From contig MHYJ01000049.1 in the NCBI GenBank assembly GCA_001828445.1, positions 1-6,115 on the forward strand: DNA of 6,115 bases, in the 5' to 3' direction. The notes below the pieces were generated by a model, which did no database searches, was not told the origin of the DNA, and saw only the letters and a list, made by a program, of their open reading frames with translations. The position numbers and the translations under genes are program-made. Positions 1-5,660 of this stretch are shown here, piece after piece. Position 1 is the first letter of the stretch, and each line of letters begins with the position of its first letter. Origin of the DNA: Planctomycetes bacterium RBG_16_43_13 (GTDB lineage: Bacteria; Planctomycetota; MHYJ01).

Positions 1-412
1 TACATTGCGTACCTCATTTATTGGGCATGAACTTAAAGGGAAATATGGTCTGGTTGAGTGGTTTCTTGCACAAAATGGCAAAATCAGAGGCTTTACAAAA
101 GCGATCTATTCAGGATTACCGACAACCGAGATAGCAAGGATAATTAATGATTATGTATTGCCTAATCCAGATCTCAATGGTGTTTACCATGTGTCGTCGG
201 ATCCGATATCAAAGTATGATTTATTAAAGCTTATCGCTGCCAAATACTCAAAAGACGTCGAAATTGAACCAGATGAAGGTTTTGTTCAGGACCGTTCAAT
301 AGATTCTGCAATTTTTCGATCAAAAACAGGATACACCCCGCCATCATGGCCGGAACTTGTAGATTTGATGCATAAAGATTATATTGCCCATAGGGATTAC
401 TATGCTTTTTAA
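1..412 (+). CDS. RmlD/WbvR-like NADPH-dependent 4-keto-sugar reductase, C-terminal part (5' end outside window)
   Basis: This is the C-terminal part of an SDR-family nucleotide-sugar reductase. The reading frame is open from base 2 to the TAA at 410-412, giving about 136 residues; RmlD-type enzymes are usually about 280-300 residues, so the N-terminal half with the NAD(P)-binding site lies outside the window. The TTG at base 5 is not a credible start because it sits inside the family block LRTSFIGHEL that follows the catalytic YxxxK region. Further conserved blocks are GVYHVSSDPISKYDLL, a DRSIDS segment and a final TGYTPPSWPEL. RmlD reduces dTDP-4-keto-L-rhamnose, but the PISKYDLL, DRS and PPSWPEL blocks look more like the reductase found beside fnlA-type genes (WbvR/QnlB type), which reduces the FnlA-type UDP-4-keto product. 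The fnlA homologue follows after 33 bp, which supports a UDP-sugar role. The alternative is a true RmlD of a dTDP-rhamnose set further upstream. Confidence 0.8.
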   Translation, partial: TLRTSFIGHELKGKYGLVEWFLAQNGKIRGFTKAIYSGLPTTEIARIINDYVLPNPDLNGVYHVSSDPISKYDLLKLIAAKYSKDVEIEPDEGFVQDRSIDSAIFRSKTGYTPPSWPELVDLMHKDYIAHRDYYAF

Positions 413-432
413 GAGTAGATAATAATATTTTT

Positions 433-439
433 GGGGGGG
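433..439 (+). promoter_or_regulatory. Unusual all-G ribosome binding site of the fnlA homologue
   Basis: Seven consecutive G residues lie six bases upstream of the ATG at 446, where a Shine-Dalgarno sequence is expected. No AGGAGG-like sequence is otherwise present in the 33-bp gap 413-445. Part of the tract can pair with the CCUCC of 16S rRNA only as G-C plus G-U pairs. The position supports the start chosen at 446. A homopolymer of this length could change length by slippage and so alter spacing and translation; that is inference. Confidence 0.55.
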
Positions 440-445
440 TCATAA

Positions 446-1468
446 ATGTTTACAGGTAAAACTCTGCTTATTACGGGTGGTACGGGTTCCTTTGGTAATG
501 CCGTATTAAAAAGGTTTCTACACACGGATATAAAAGAAATCCGTGTTTTCAGCAGAGATGAAAAGAAACAAGAGGACATGAGGCTTGAGCTTAACAATGT
601 GAAAGTTAAGTTTTATATAGGGGATATACGTAACTTCGATAGCATAAAATCTGCGACGGATGGAATTGATTATGTGTTCCATGCTGCTGCATTAAAGCAG
701 GTGCCTTCTTGTGAGTTCTATCCCATGGAGGCAGTGCGAACCAATATCTTAGGGACTGAAAATCTACTCAATGCAGCTATAGCGAACAATGTAAAAAAAG
801 TTATCGTATTGAGCACGGATAAATCTGTTTACCCCATCAATGCTATGGGCATTTCAAAAGCTATGATGGAAAAGTTAATGGTTGCAAAGTCACGAATGAC
901 TGATGTGAATAAAACTATTTTATGCGGTACACGATATGGAAATGTGATGGCTTCAAGAGGCTCGGTAATCCCCTTGTTTGTAAAACAAATAAAAGAAGGA
1001 AAATCATTGACAGTAACAGACCCAAATATGACACGTTTTTTGATGTCATTAAATGATGCAGTTGATTTAGTGCTGTATGCTTTTAACAATGCTAAACAGG
1101 GTGATATATTTGTTCATAAAGCTCCTGCATCAACCATATGGGATTTAGCCAATGCGGTAAAAGAACTTTTTAACAGTAATAGTGAAATAAAAATTATTGG
1201 TACGCGTCATGGGGAGAAGTTATACGAAACCCTTCTCACCAGGGAAGAACTTGTTAAAGCTGAGGATTGTGGGGATTATTACAGGATTATTCCTGACGAT
1301 AGAGATTTGAATTATAATAAATATTTTACTGAAGGAGAAAAGCAAATCGCTGATATAGAAGATTATAATTCCCATAATACGCAACGATTAACCATAAAAG
1401 AAATTAAAGAAAAATTATTGAAATTGGATTATATTCAACAGGAGCTTTCCGGCAGAGGGAATATGTGA
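446..1468 (+). CDS. fnlA: UDP-GlcNAc 4,6-dehydratase / 5-epimerase (FnlA/WbjB/CapE type)
   Basis: This predicted cytoplasmic SDR enzyme catalyses the first step from UDP-GlcNAc to UDP-2-acetamido-2,6-dideoxy-L-hexoses: 4,6-dehydration with C5 epimerisation to a 4-keto-L-sugar. The 340 residues match the usual family length. The nucleotide-binding GGTGSFG is at residues 11-17. FSRDEKKQEDMR follows at about 35-46, and the block AALKQVPSCEFYP is at 81-93. The dehydratase TDK is at 124-126. The usual YxxxK tyrosine is replaced by Met134 ahead of Lys138 (MGISK), which is characteristic of the WbjB/CapE subgroup and separates it from FlaA1/PseB enzymes. TRHGEKLYE at 253-261 is typical of the C-terminal substrate domain. 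The ATG at 446 is supported by a G-rich ribosome binding site and by the typical MFxGKTLLITGGTG start. The stop overlaps the next gene's GTG start by 4 bp, implying translational coupling. The gene is AT-rich; the row 1321-1380 has 17 G+C in 60 bases by hand count. Confidence 0.93.
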   Translation: MFTGKTLLITGGTGSFGNAVLKRFLHTDIKEIRVFSRDEKKQEDMRLELNNVKVKFYIGDIRNFDSIKSATDGIDYVFHAAALKQVPSCEFYPMEAVRTNILGTENLLNAAIANNVKKVIVLSTDKSVYPINAMGISKAMMEKLMVAKSRMTDVNKTILCGTRYGNVMASRGSVIPLFVKQIKEGKSLTVTDPNMTRFLMSLNDAVDLVLYAFNNAKQGDIFVHKAPASTIWDLANAVKELFNSNSEIKIIGTRHGEKLYETLLTREELVKAEDCGDYYRIIPDDRDLNYNKYFTEGEKQIADIEDYNSHNTQRLTIKEIKEKLLKLDYIQQELSGRGNM

Positions 1469-2220
1469 AAACAGTTTTAGTTACAGGTTCCCAAGGTTTT
1501 ATTGGCAAGAACCTGCTGGAGGCTTTGTCACGGCAGGATGGTATTAAAATAACAAGTTTTACTGCTAATGATGATATACCAACTCTCGGGTCATTGTTGG
1601 AAGATGTGGATATTATCTACCACCTGGCAGGGGTTAATCGTCCAATAAAATCAGAAGAATTTGCGAGGGTAAACACAGGTCTTACCGAAACCATTGTTGC
1701 GATACTATATGCAAAGCGTAAGACTCCGACAATTGTGATGTCGTCCTCTACTCAGGCAGAATTAGATAACCCATATGGAATCAGCAAGAAAAAAGCGGAA
1801 GATATCCTCATTAATTACGGCAAAAGGACAGGCTCGCCGGTATATATTTACCGTCTTACCAATGTGTTTGGCAAGTGGTGCCTGCCCAACTACAACTCTG
1901 TGGTAGCCACATTTTGCCATAATATAGCTCATGGCCTTGATATAACAATATCTGACAGGAACAAAGTTTTAGACTTGGTATATATAGATGATGTTGTAAA
2001 TAGCTTTTTGAATATCTTAGACAATAACGAAAAACCTGTTGCTCCCTATGTGACTATCAGACGGACTTATAAAATTACTCTTGGTGAGTTAGCAGATAAA
2101 ATATATAAATTTAGAGATATCGGGAAGACATTGGAGATCCAGGATATTTCAGACGATTTTATGAAATGTTTATATGCCACCTATATTTCATATCTCGAGA
2201 ATAAAGATCAATTAGTGTGA
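1465..2220 (+). CDS. fnlB: Cupin-less FnlB/WbjC/CapF-type UDP-4-keto-sugar reductase
   Basis: FnlB/WbjC/CapF enzymes act second in UDP-L-FucNAc synthesis. In CapF an N-terminal SDR domain performs NADPH-dependent C4 reduction and a C-terminal cupin domain performs C3 epimerisation. Here the SDR domain looks complete: TGSQGFIG at 7-14, HLAGVNRP at 53-60, SSS at 93-95, YGISK at 104-108 (catalytic Tyr104, Lys108), and the family block FGKWCLPNYNSVVATFC at 135-151. The TLGEL and LYATYISYL segments that end the SDR part are at 205-209 and 237-245. The protein then stops at residue 251, whereas the family is normally about 370 residues; the whole cupin domain is missing. The following gene starts 8 bp later, so no cupin remnant remains. 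The start is GTG at 1465, the only candidate that keeps the Rossmann strand, with GAGGGA at 1455-1460 as ribosome binding site and a 4-bp GTGA overlap with the upstream gene. It could be a functional stand-alone reductase or a decayed enzyme; the intact SDR motifs favour function. Confidence 0.88.
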   Translation: MKTVLVTGSQGFIGKNLLEALSRQDGIKITSFTANDDIPTLGSLLEDVDIIYHLAGVNRPIKSEEFARVNTGLTETIVAILYAKRKTPTIVMSSSTQAELDNPYGISKKKAEDILINYGKRTGSPVYIYRLTNVFGKWCLPNYNSVVATFCHNIAHGLDITISDRNKVLDLVYIDDVVNSFLNILDNNEKPVAPYVTIRRTYKITLGELADKIYKFRDIGKTLEIQDISDDFMKCLYATYISYLENKDQLV

Positions 2221-2222
2221 GG
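2219..2222 (+). promoter_or_regulatory. Ribosome binding site embedded in the preceding stop codon
   Basis: GAGG overlaps the TGA stop (2218-2220) of the cupin-less fnlB and lies six bases before the ATG at 2229. This fixes the start of the 2-epimerase gene and indicates that translation of the two genes is coupled. It also shows that the truncated end of fnlB is built into a working gene junction and is not a frameshifted tail. Confidence 0.65.
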
Positions 2223-2228
2223 TAGAAT

Positions 2229-3356
2229 ATGCACAAAATTAAAGTTATGACCATCGTTGGCACCAGACCGGAAATTATCCGGCTGTCACGGGTGTTGGCA
2301 TGTTTGGATAAATATACGGATCATATTTTAGTTCACACCGGGCAAAATTATGATTACGAGTTAAACGAAATATTCTTTAGAGATTTAGGCGTAAGGAAGC
2401 CTGACTATTTTTTGGAGGCCGCAGGCGCTTCTGCCGCTGAAACCATTGGACAGATCATAATCAAAGTAGACCCAATATTGGAGAAAGAAAAACCGGAGGC
2501 TTTGTTGATCTTAGGTGACACCAATAGTTGCCTGTCATCCATACCGGCTAAGCGTCGAAAGATTCCAATATTCCACATGGAAGCGGGGAATCGTTGTTTT
2601 GATCAGAGGGTGCCAGAAGAAATCAATCGGAAAATTGTGGATCATATTAGTGATATAAATCTGACATACAGTTCCATAGCGCGTGAGTATCTACTACGTG
2701 AAGGTCTTCCTCCTGAACGTGTGATAAAAACAGGAAGCCCTCTGTTTGAAGTGCTTTATTTCTATGAGGAAAAGATAAATCAGTCGCAGATCATGAAAAA
2801 GTTGAATCTGACGGAAATGGATTATTTTGTTGTAAGTGCACACCGGGAAGAAAATATTGATTCAGAAGAGAATTTTGCTAAGCTTGTCACTGTACTGAAT
2901 GGCTTAGCGGATACTTACGGGAAAAGAATTATTGTTTCCACTCATCCAAGGACGAGAAAAAAGGTCGAAGCTAAAGCGACTGTTTTTAATGATAAGATTG
3001 AGTTGTTAAAACCGCTTGGGTTCTTTGATTATGTTTATCTCCAGAAAAACGCGTATGCAGTGCTTTCAGACAGCGGCACGATTACAGAGGAATCCTCAAT
3101 ATTGAATTTCCCCGCCTTAAACATTCGTGAAGCCCATGAGCGTCCGGAAGGGATGGAAGAGGCTGCGGTGATGATGACTGGCCTGGAGATAGATCGCATC
3201 TATCAGGGCATTACCGTACTTCAGATGCAGAAACGTGGTGAAGATAGGTCATTACGCATGGTAGGTGATTATAGTATGCCAAATGTTTCTGAGAAAGTGG
3301 TGCGCCTTATTATTAGCTATACTGATTACGTGAATCGTACGGTCTGGTGTAAATAG
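2229..3356 (+). CDS. fnlC: Non-hydrolysing UDP-N-acetyl sugar 2-epimerase (FnlC/WbjD/CapG type)
   Basis: This WecB-family GT-B-fold enzyme inverts C2 of the UDP-2-acetamido-2,6-dideoxy-L-hexose made by the preceding genes, giving UDP-L-FucNAc in fnl/cap pathways or UDP-L-QuiNAc in the wbv pathway. The 375 residues fit the usual family length. GTRPE is at 11-15, HTGQNYD at 36-42, GDTNS at 96-100, HMEAGNR at 116-122, VPEEINR at 128-134, SAHREEN at 203-209, STHPRTR at 237-243, SDSGTITEES at 280-289 and REAHERPEG at 300-308. Asp97, Glu118, Glu131 and His205 occupy the positions of the acid/base residues known in WecB. A C-terminal DYVNRTVW block is typical of the FnlC/WbjD branch and argues against WecB itself, which makes ManNAc. 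The gene starts 8 bp after the upstream gene and is followed by the largest gap of the window, closing the AT-rich sugar-nucleotide block. Confidence 0.93.
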   Translation: MHKIKVMTIVGTRPEIIRLSRVLACLDKYTDHILVHTGQNYDYELNEIFFRDLGVRKPDYFLEAAGASAAETIGQIIIKVDPILEKEKPEALLILGDTNSCLSSIPAKRRKIPIFHMEAGNRCFDQRVPEEINRKIVDHISDINLTYSSIAREYLLREGLPPERVIKTGSPLFEVLYFYEEKINQSQIMKKLNLTEMDYFVVSAHREENIDSEENFAKLVTVLNGLADTYGKRIIVSTHPRTRKKVEAKATVFNDKIELLKPLGFFDYVYLQKNAYAVLSDSGTITEESSILNFPALNIREAHERPEGMEEAAVMMTGLEIDRIYQGITVLQMQKRGEDRSLRMVGDYSMPNVSEKVVRLIISYTDYVNRTVWCK

Positions 3357-3429
3357 GGGTACAACTACATTCTTCCGAAGGCAGGGCTCTCCTTTAAATT
3401 TGTCATGCAGGTGATTCTGAGACGCTCTC
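3357..3429 (+). other. 73-bp gap between the sugar-nucleotide block and the glycosyltransferase block
   Basis: This is the longest non-coding stretch in the window. I see no convincing sigma-70 promoter, no stem followed by a T-run that would be a terminator, and no ORF. The TTTAAAT at 3393-3399 is an isolated AT patch without a recognisable -35 partner. The 3' edge holds the small inverted repeat annotated separately. It separates tightly packed AT-rich genes from the next gene and is a plausible module boundary where clusters were joined; that is inference. Confidence 0.5.
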
Positions 3430-3430
3430 A
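3418..3430 (+). repeat. Small inverted repeat over the glycosyltransferase translation start
   Basis: TGAGA (3418-3422) and TCTCA (3426-3430) are perfect reverse complements with a CGC loop. In RNA this 5-bp stem would include the A of the start codon at 3430 and the only SD-like GAG (3419-3421) upstream of it. The stem is short and may be accidental. Confidence 0.3.
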
Positions 3431-4686
3431 TGGATATCCTTATAGTCACCCAATACTTCTGGCCGGAAAATTTCCGTATTAATGACTTGGCTTTGGGTCT
3501 TTTCGAGAAAGGTCATAAGGTTACCGTTCTTACCGGTATACCCAATTATCCTGAAGGTCGATTTTTCCCAGGTTATGGCTTCTTTAAAAATATACAACAA
3601 GATTATAGTGGAATAAGGGTGATTCGTGTGCCTTTATTACCACGTGGCCATGGGGGAGCTTTTCACCTTGCTTTAAACTATATTTCTTTTGCATTTTGTG
3701 CAAGTCTATTGGGGCCATTTTATTGTCGTGAAAAGTTTGACCTGATTTTTGTCTTTGAACCATCGCCAATCACGGTTGGCCTTCCAGCTCTGGTACTTAA
3801 AAAGCTAAAATCAGTTCCGATTATCTTTTGGGTACAGGACCTATGGCCTGAAAGCCTCTCGGCAACGGGGGCGGTTCAATCGGAAAAAATTTTAAAAATG
3901 GTGGAAAGGCTTGTTCGTTTCATTTACAGGAGGTGTGAAAGGATTTTAGTAACGTCTAGAGCATATTCTGCGCCTATCGAGAGGCACGGTGTGGATCCCT
4001 GTCATATATTATATTTCCCACAAAGCGTCGAAGATGTTTACAAACCGATGACTGCGGAATCAGATGCTATTGAGCGTGTAATGATGCCAACGGGTTTCAG
4101 AATTATGTTTGCCGGAAATATTGGTGCGGCTCAAGACTTTGGCACCATTCTCGATGCCGCCGAAAGACTCAAGGATTACTCTGAAATTCACTGGGTTATT
4201 ATTGGTGACGGGCGTATGCGTTCGTGGGTGGAACAACAAGTAAAAGAGCGAGGTTTATCGAGAAATTTTCATTTACTAGGCAGATATCCTATTCAATCAA
4301 TGCCACATTTTTTTGCACTTGCTGATGTAATGTTAGTTACTCTCAAACGAGAACCGATTTTCGCCCTGACACTTCCTGGCAAGATTCAGTCATATTTGGC
4401 TTGTGGTAAGCCAATCATTGCGGCTTTGGATGGTGAAGGCGCACTCCTTGTTAGGGAGTCTGGTGCAGGATTATCTTGTCCTGCACAGGACGCGGATGCT
4501 TTAGCAAAAGCAGTATTAGCCATGCATAGAATACCTGATGAGGATCGAAAAATAATGGGTATCCGGGGGAGGGAATATTACGCGGTAAATTTCGACAGAA
4601 ATATACTTATTAGCAAGTTGACAGGCTGGATGCAGGAATTAGTAAATGAAGTAGAAGATTTCAAGCAGAGAAGCCTTCATGCTTAG
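3430..4686 (+). CDS. wbuB: GT4-family glycosyltransferase, WbuB/WbjE-like (probable N-acetyl-L-fucosamine/quinovosamine transferase)
   Basis: This predicted GT-B glycosyltransferase of family GT4 would transfer the L-amino-sugar made by the three preceding gene products to a lipid-linked sugar at the cytoplasmic face of the inner membrane. The 418 residues form an N-terminal acceptor domain (about 1-200) beginning DILIVTQYFWPENFRINDL, with GIPNYPEGRFFPGY at 36-49 and FWVQDLWPESL at 133-143, all characteristic of WbuB-like enzymes. The C-terminal donor domain has FAGNIGAAQD at 227-236, GDGRMR at 259-264 and the nucleotide-sugar site around LPGKIQSYLACGKP at 315-328. Hydrophobic residues 83-97 may attach it to the membrane. 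ATG 3430 is the first possible start, since an in-frame TGA lies at 3418, and its ribosome binding site is weak. In E. coli O26 and P. aeruginosa O11 homologues follow the fnl/wbj genes and are assigned to L-FucNAc transfer. Exact donor and acceptor cannot be read here. It overlaps the next gene by 8 bp. Confidence 0.88.
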   Translation: MDILIVTQYFWPENFRINDLALGLFEKGHKVTVLTGIPNYPEGRFFPGYGFFKNIQQDYSGIRVIRVPLLPRGHGGAFHLALNYISFAFCASLLGPFYCREKFDLIFVFEPSPITVGLPALVLKKLKSVPIIFWVQDLWPESLSATGAVQSEKILKMVERLVRFIYRRCERILVTSRAYSAPIERHGVDPCHILYFPQSVEDVYKPMTAESDAIERVMMPTGFRIMFAGNIGAAQDFGTILDAAERLKDYSEIHWVIIGDGRMRSWVEQQVKERGLSRNFHLLGRYPIQSMPHFFALADVMLVTLKREPIFALTLPGKIQSYLACGKPIIAALDGEGALLVRESGAGLSCPAQDADALAKAVLAMHRIPDEDRKIMGIRGREYYAVNFDRNILISKLTGWMQELVNEVEDFKQRSLHA

Positions 4687-5656
4687 TGTTTTAATAACTG
4701 GGGCCAACGGTTTTGTCGGCCGGGTGCTCTGTGAAAAGATGGTAACCGATGGTTGGCAGGTGCGGGGAACGGTTAGGTCCGCAAAGCAGGTGGCCAGTGT
4801 ACCTATAGGGGTTCAGGCTGTTAAGATAGAATCAATCGCTGCAGATACCGATTGGTCAGACGCTCTTGCTGGAGTGGATGCCGTTGTCCACTTAGCCGCA
4901 CGGGTGCATGTGATGAATGACACTGCTTCAGACCCGCTATCTGCATTCCGCCAGATAAATGTTGCTGGGACTGAGCGTCTAGCACGTATGGCGGCAACCC
5001 ATGGGGTTAAGCGCTTTGTCTATATAAGTTCCGTCAAGGTAAACGGAGAGCGTTGCGAAAAACCTTTTACTGAACACAATATACCGGCACCACAAGACCC
5101 TTATGGCGTCAGCAAATGGGAGGCCGAGCAGGTACTTCATAAGGTCGACAAAGATATCGGGTTAGAAGTCGTTATCCTCAGACCGCCACTTGTTTACGGC
5201 CCCGGAGTTAAAGCCAATTTTTTGAGTCTCCTTAAATTGGTTGATCGTGCTATTCCACTTCCTCTGTCGAGTATCACTAATCTTCGCAGTTTTATTTACG
5301 TTGGGAATCTTGTTGATGCCATTATCACCTGCATAAGTCATCCCAAAGCCGCTGGCCAGACTTATTTGGTTAGTGACGGAGAGGACGTCTCCACTCCGGA
5401 GTTGATTCGGAGAGTGGCCGTTGCATTAGGTCGGCCTGGAAGGTTGTTTCCCTTTCCGCCTTCTTTGATGCGATTTGCCGGGAAGCTTTTTGGTAAATCA
5501 GACGCTGTTGAGCGGCTTGTCAGTTCGTTGACAATTGATAGTTCAAAGATACAACGAGAACTGGAATGGAAGCCTCCTTACACAATGGAGCAAGGTCTTA
5601 GAGAGACGACGGTATGGTATAGGAAAAGTATGAATGTTGAAACGCTCATAATGTAA
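4679..5656 (+). CDS. NAD-dependent epimerase/reductase, WbjF/WbpV-like (probable UDP-4-keto-D-sugar C4 reductase)
   Basis: This is an extended-SDR enzyme of 325 residues, close to the usual length for WbpV/WbjF proteins. Those are proposed to reduce the UDP-4-keto-6-deoxy-D-GlcNAc formed by WbpM to UDP-D-QuiNAc (WbpV) or UDP-D-FucNAc (WbjF), supplying the first sugar for WbpL. TGANGFVG at 7-14 binds NAD(P), HLAARVHVM is at 71-79, and the triad is probably Ser118 (YISSVK), Tyr142 and Lys146 (YGVSK). LRPPLVYGPGVKANF at 167-181 and LRSFIYVGNL at 202-211 are typical of this branch and argue against a true UDP-Glc 4-epimerase. AGAGAAG at 4667-4673 is the ribosome binding site for ATG 4679, which lies inside the previous gene (8-bp overlap). 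The gene is clearly GC-richer than its neighbours: rows 4861-4920 and 5401-5460 each hold 34 G+C in 60 by hand count. D-FucNAc and D-QuiNAc cannot be distinguished from the sequence. Confidence 0.85.
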   Translation: MLSVLITGANGFVGRVLCEKMVTDGWQVRGTVRSAKQVASVPIGVQAVKIESIAADTDWSDALAGVDAVVHLAARVHVMNDTASDPLSAFRQINVAGTERLARMAATHGVKRFVYISSVKVNGERCEKPFTEHNIPAPQDPYGVSKWEAEQVLHKVDKDIGLEVVILRPPLVYGPGVKANFLSLLKLVDRAIPLPLSSITNLRSFIYVGNLVDAIITCISHPKAAGQTYLVSDGEDVSTPELIRRVAVALGRPGRLFPFPPSLMRFAGKLFGKSDAVERLVSSLTIDSSKIQRELEWKPPYTMEQGLRETTVWYRKSMNVETLIM

Positions 5657-5660
5657 CCAA

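Noticed and set aside
5..7. TTG as start of the first gene
   Set aside because: It falls inside a conserved reductase block, and the frame remains open to the window edge; the gene is simply cut by the window.
829..1089. 86-codon open frame on the minus strand
   Set aside because: It is antisense to the most conserved part of the fnlA homologue and is best explained as a shadow of that gene's codon pattern.
2205..2229. Frameshift or sequencing error as the cause of the missing cupin domain
   Set aside because: Only 8 bases separate the stop from the next start, so no cupin-coding sequence exists in any frame; the next gene's ribosome binding site is built into the stop.
3375..3398. Possible terminator or promoter in the gap (AAGG/CCTT arms and a TTTAAAT patch)
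   Set aside because: The stem is only 4 bp with a 9-base loop and no T-run, and the AT patch has no convincing -35 element at proper spacing.
3252..3600. Two minus-strand open frames spanning the 73-bp gap
   Set aside because: They mostly overlap two well-supported plus-strand genes, have no family resemblance, and look like chance frames.
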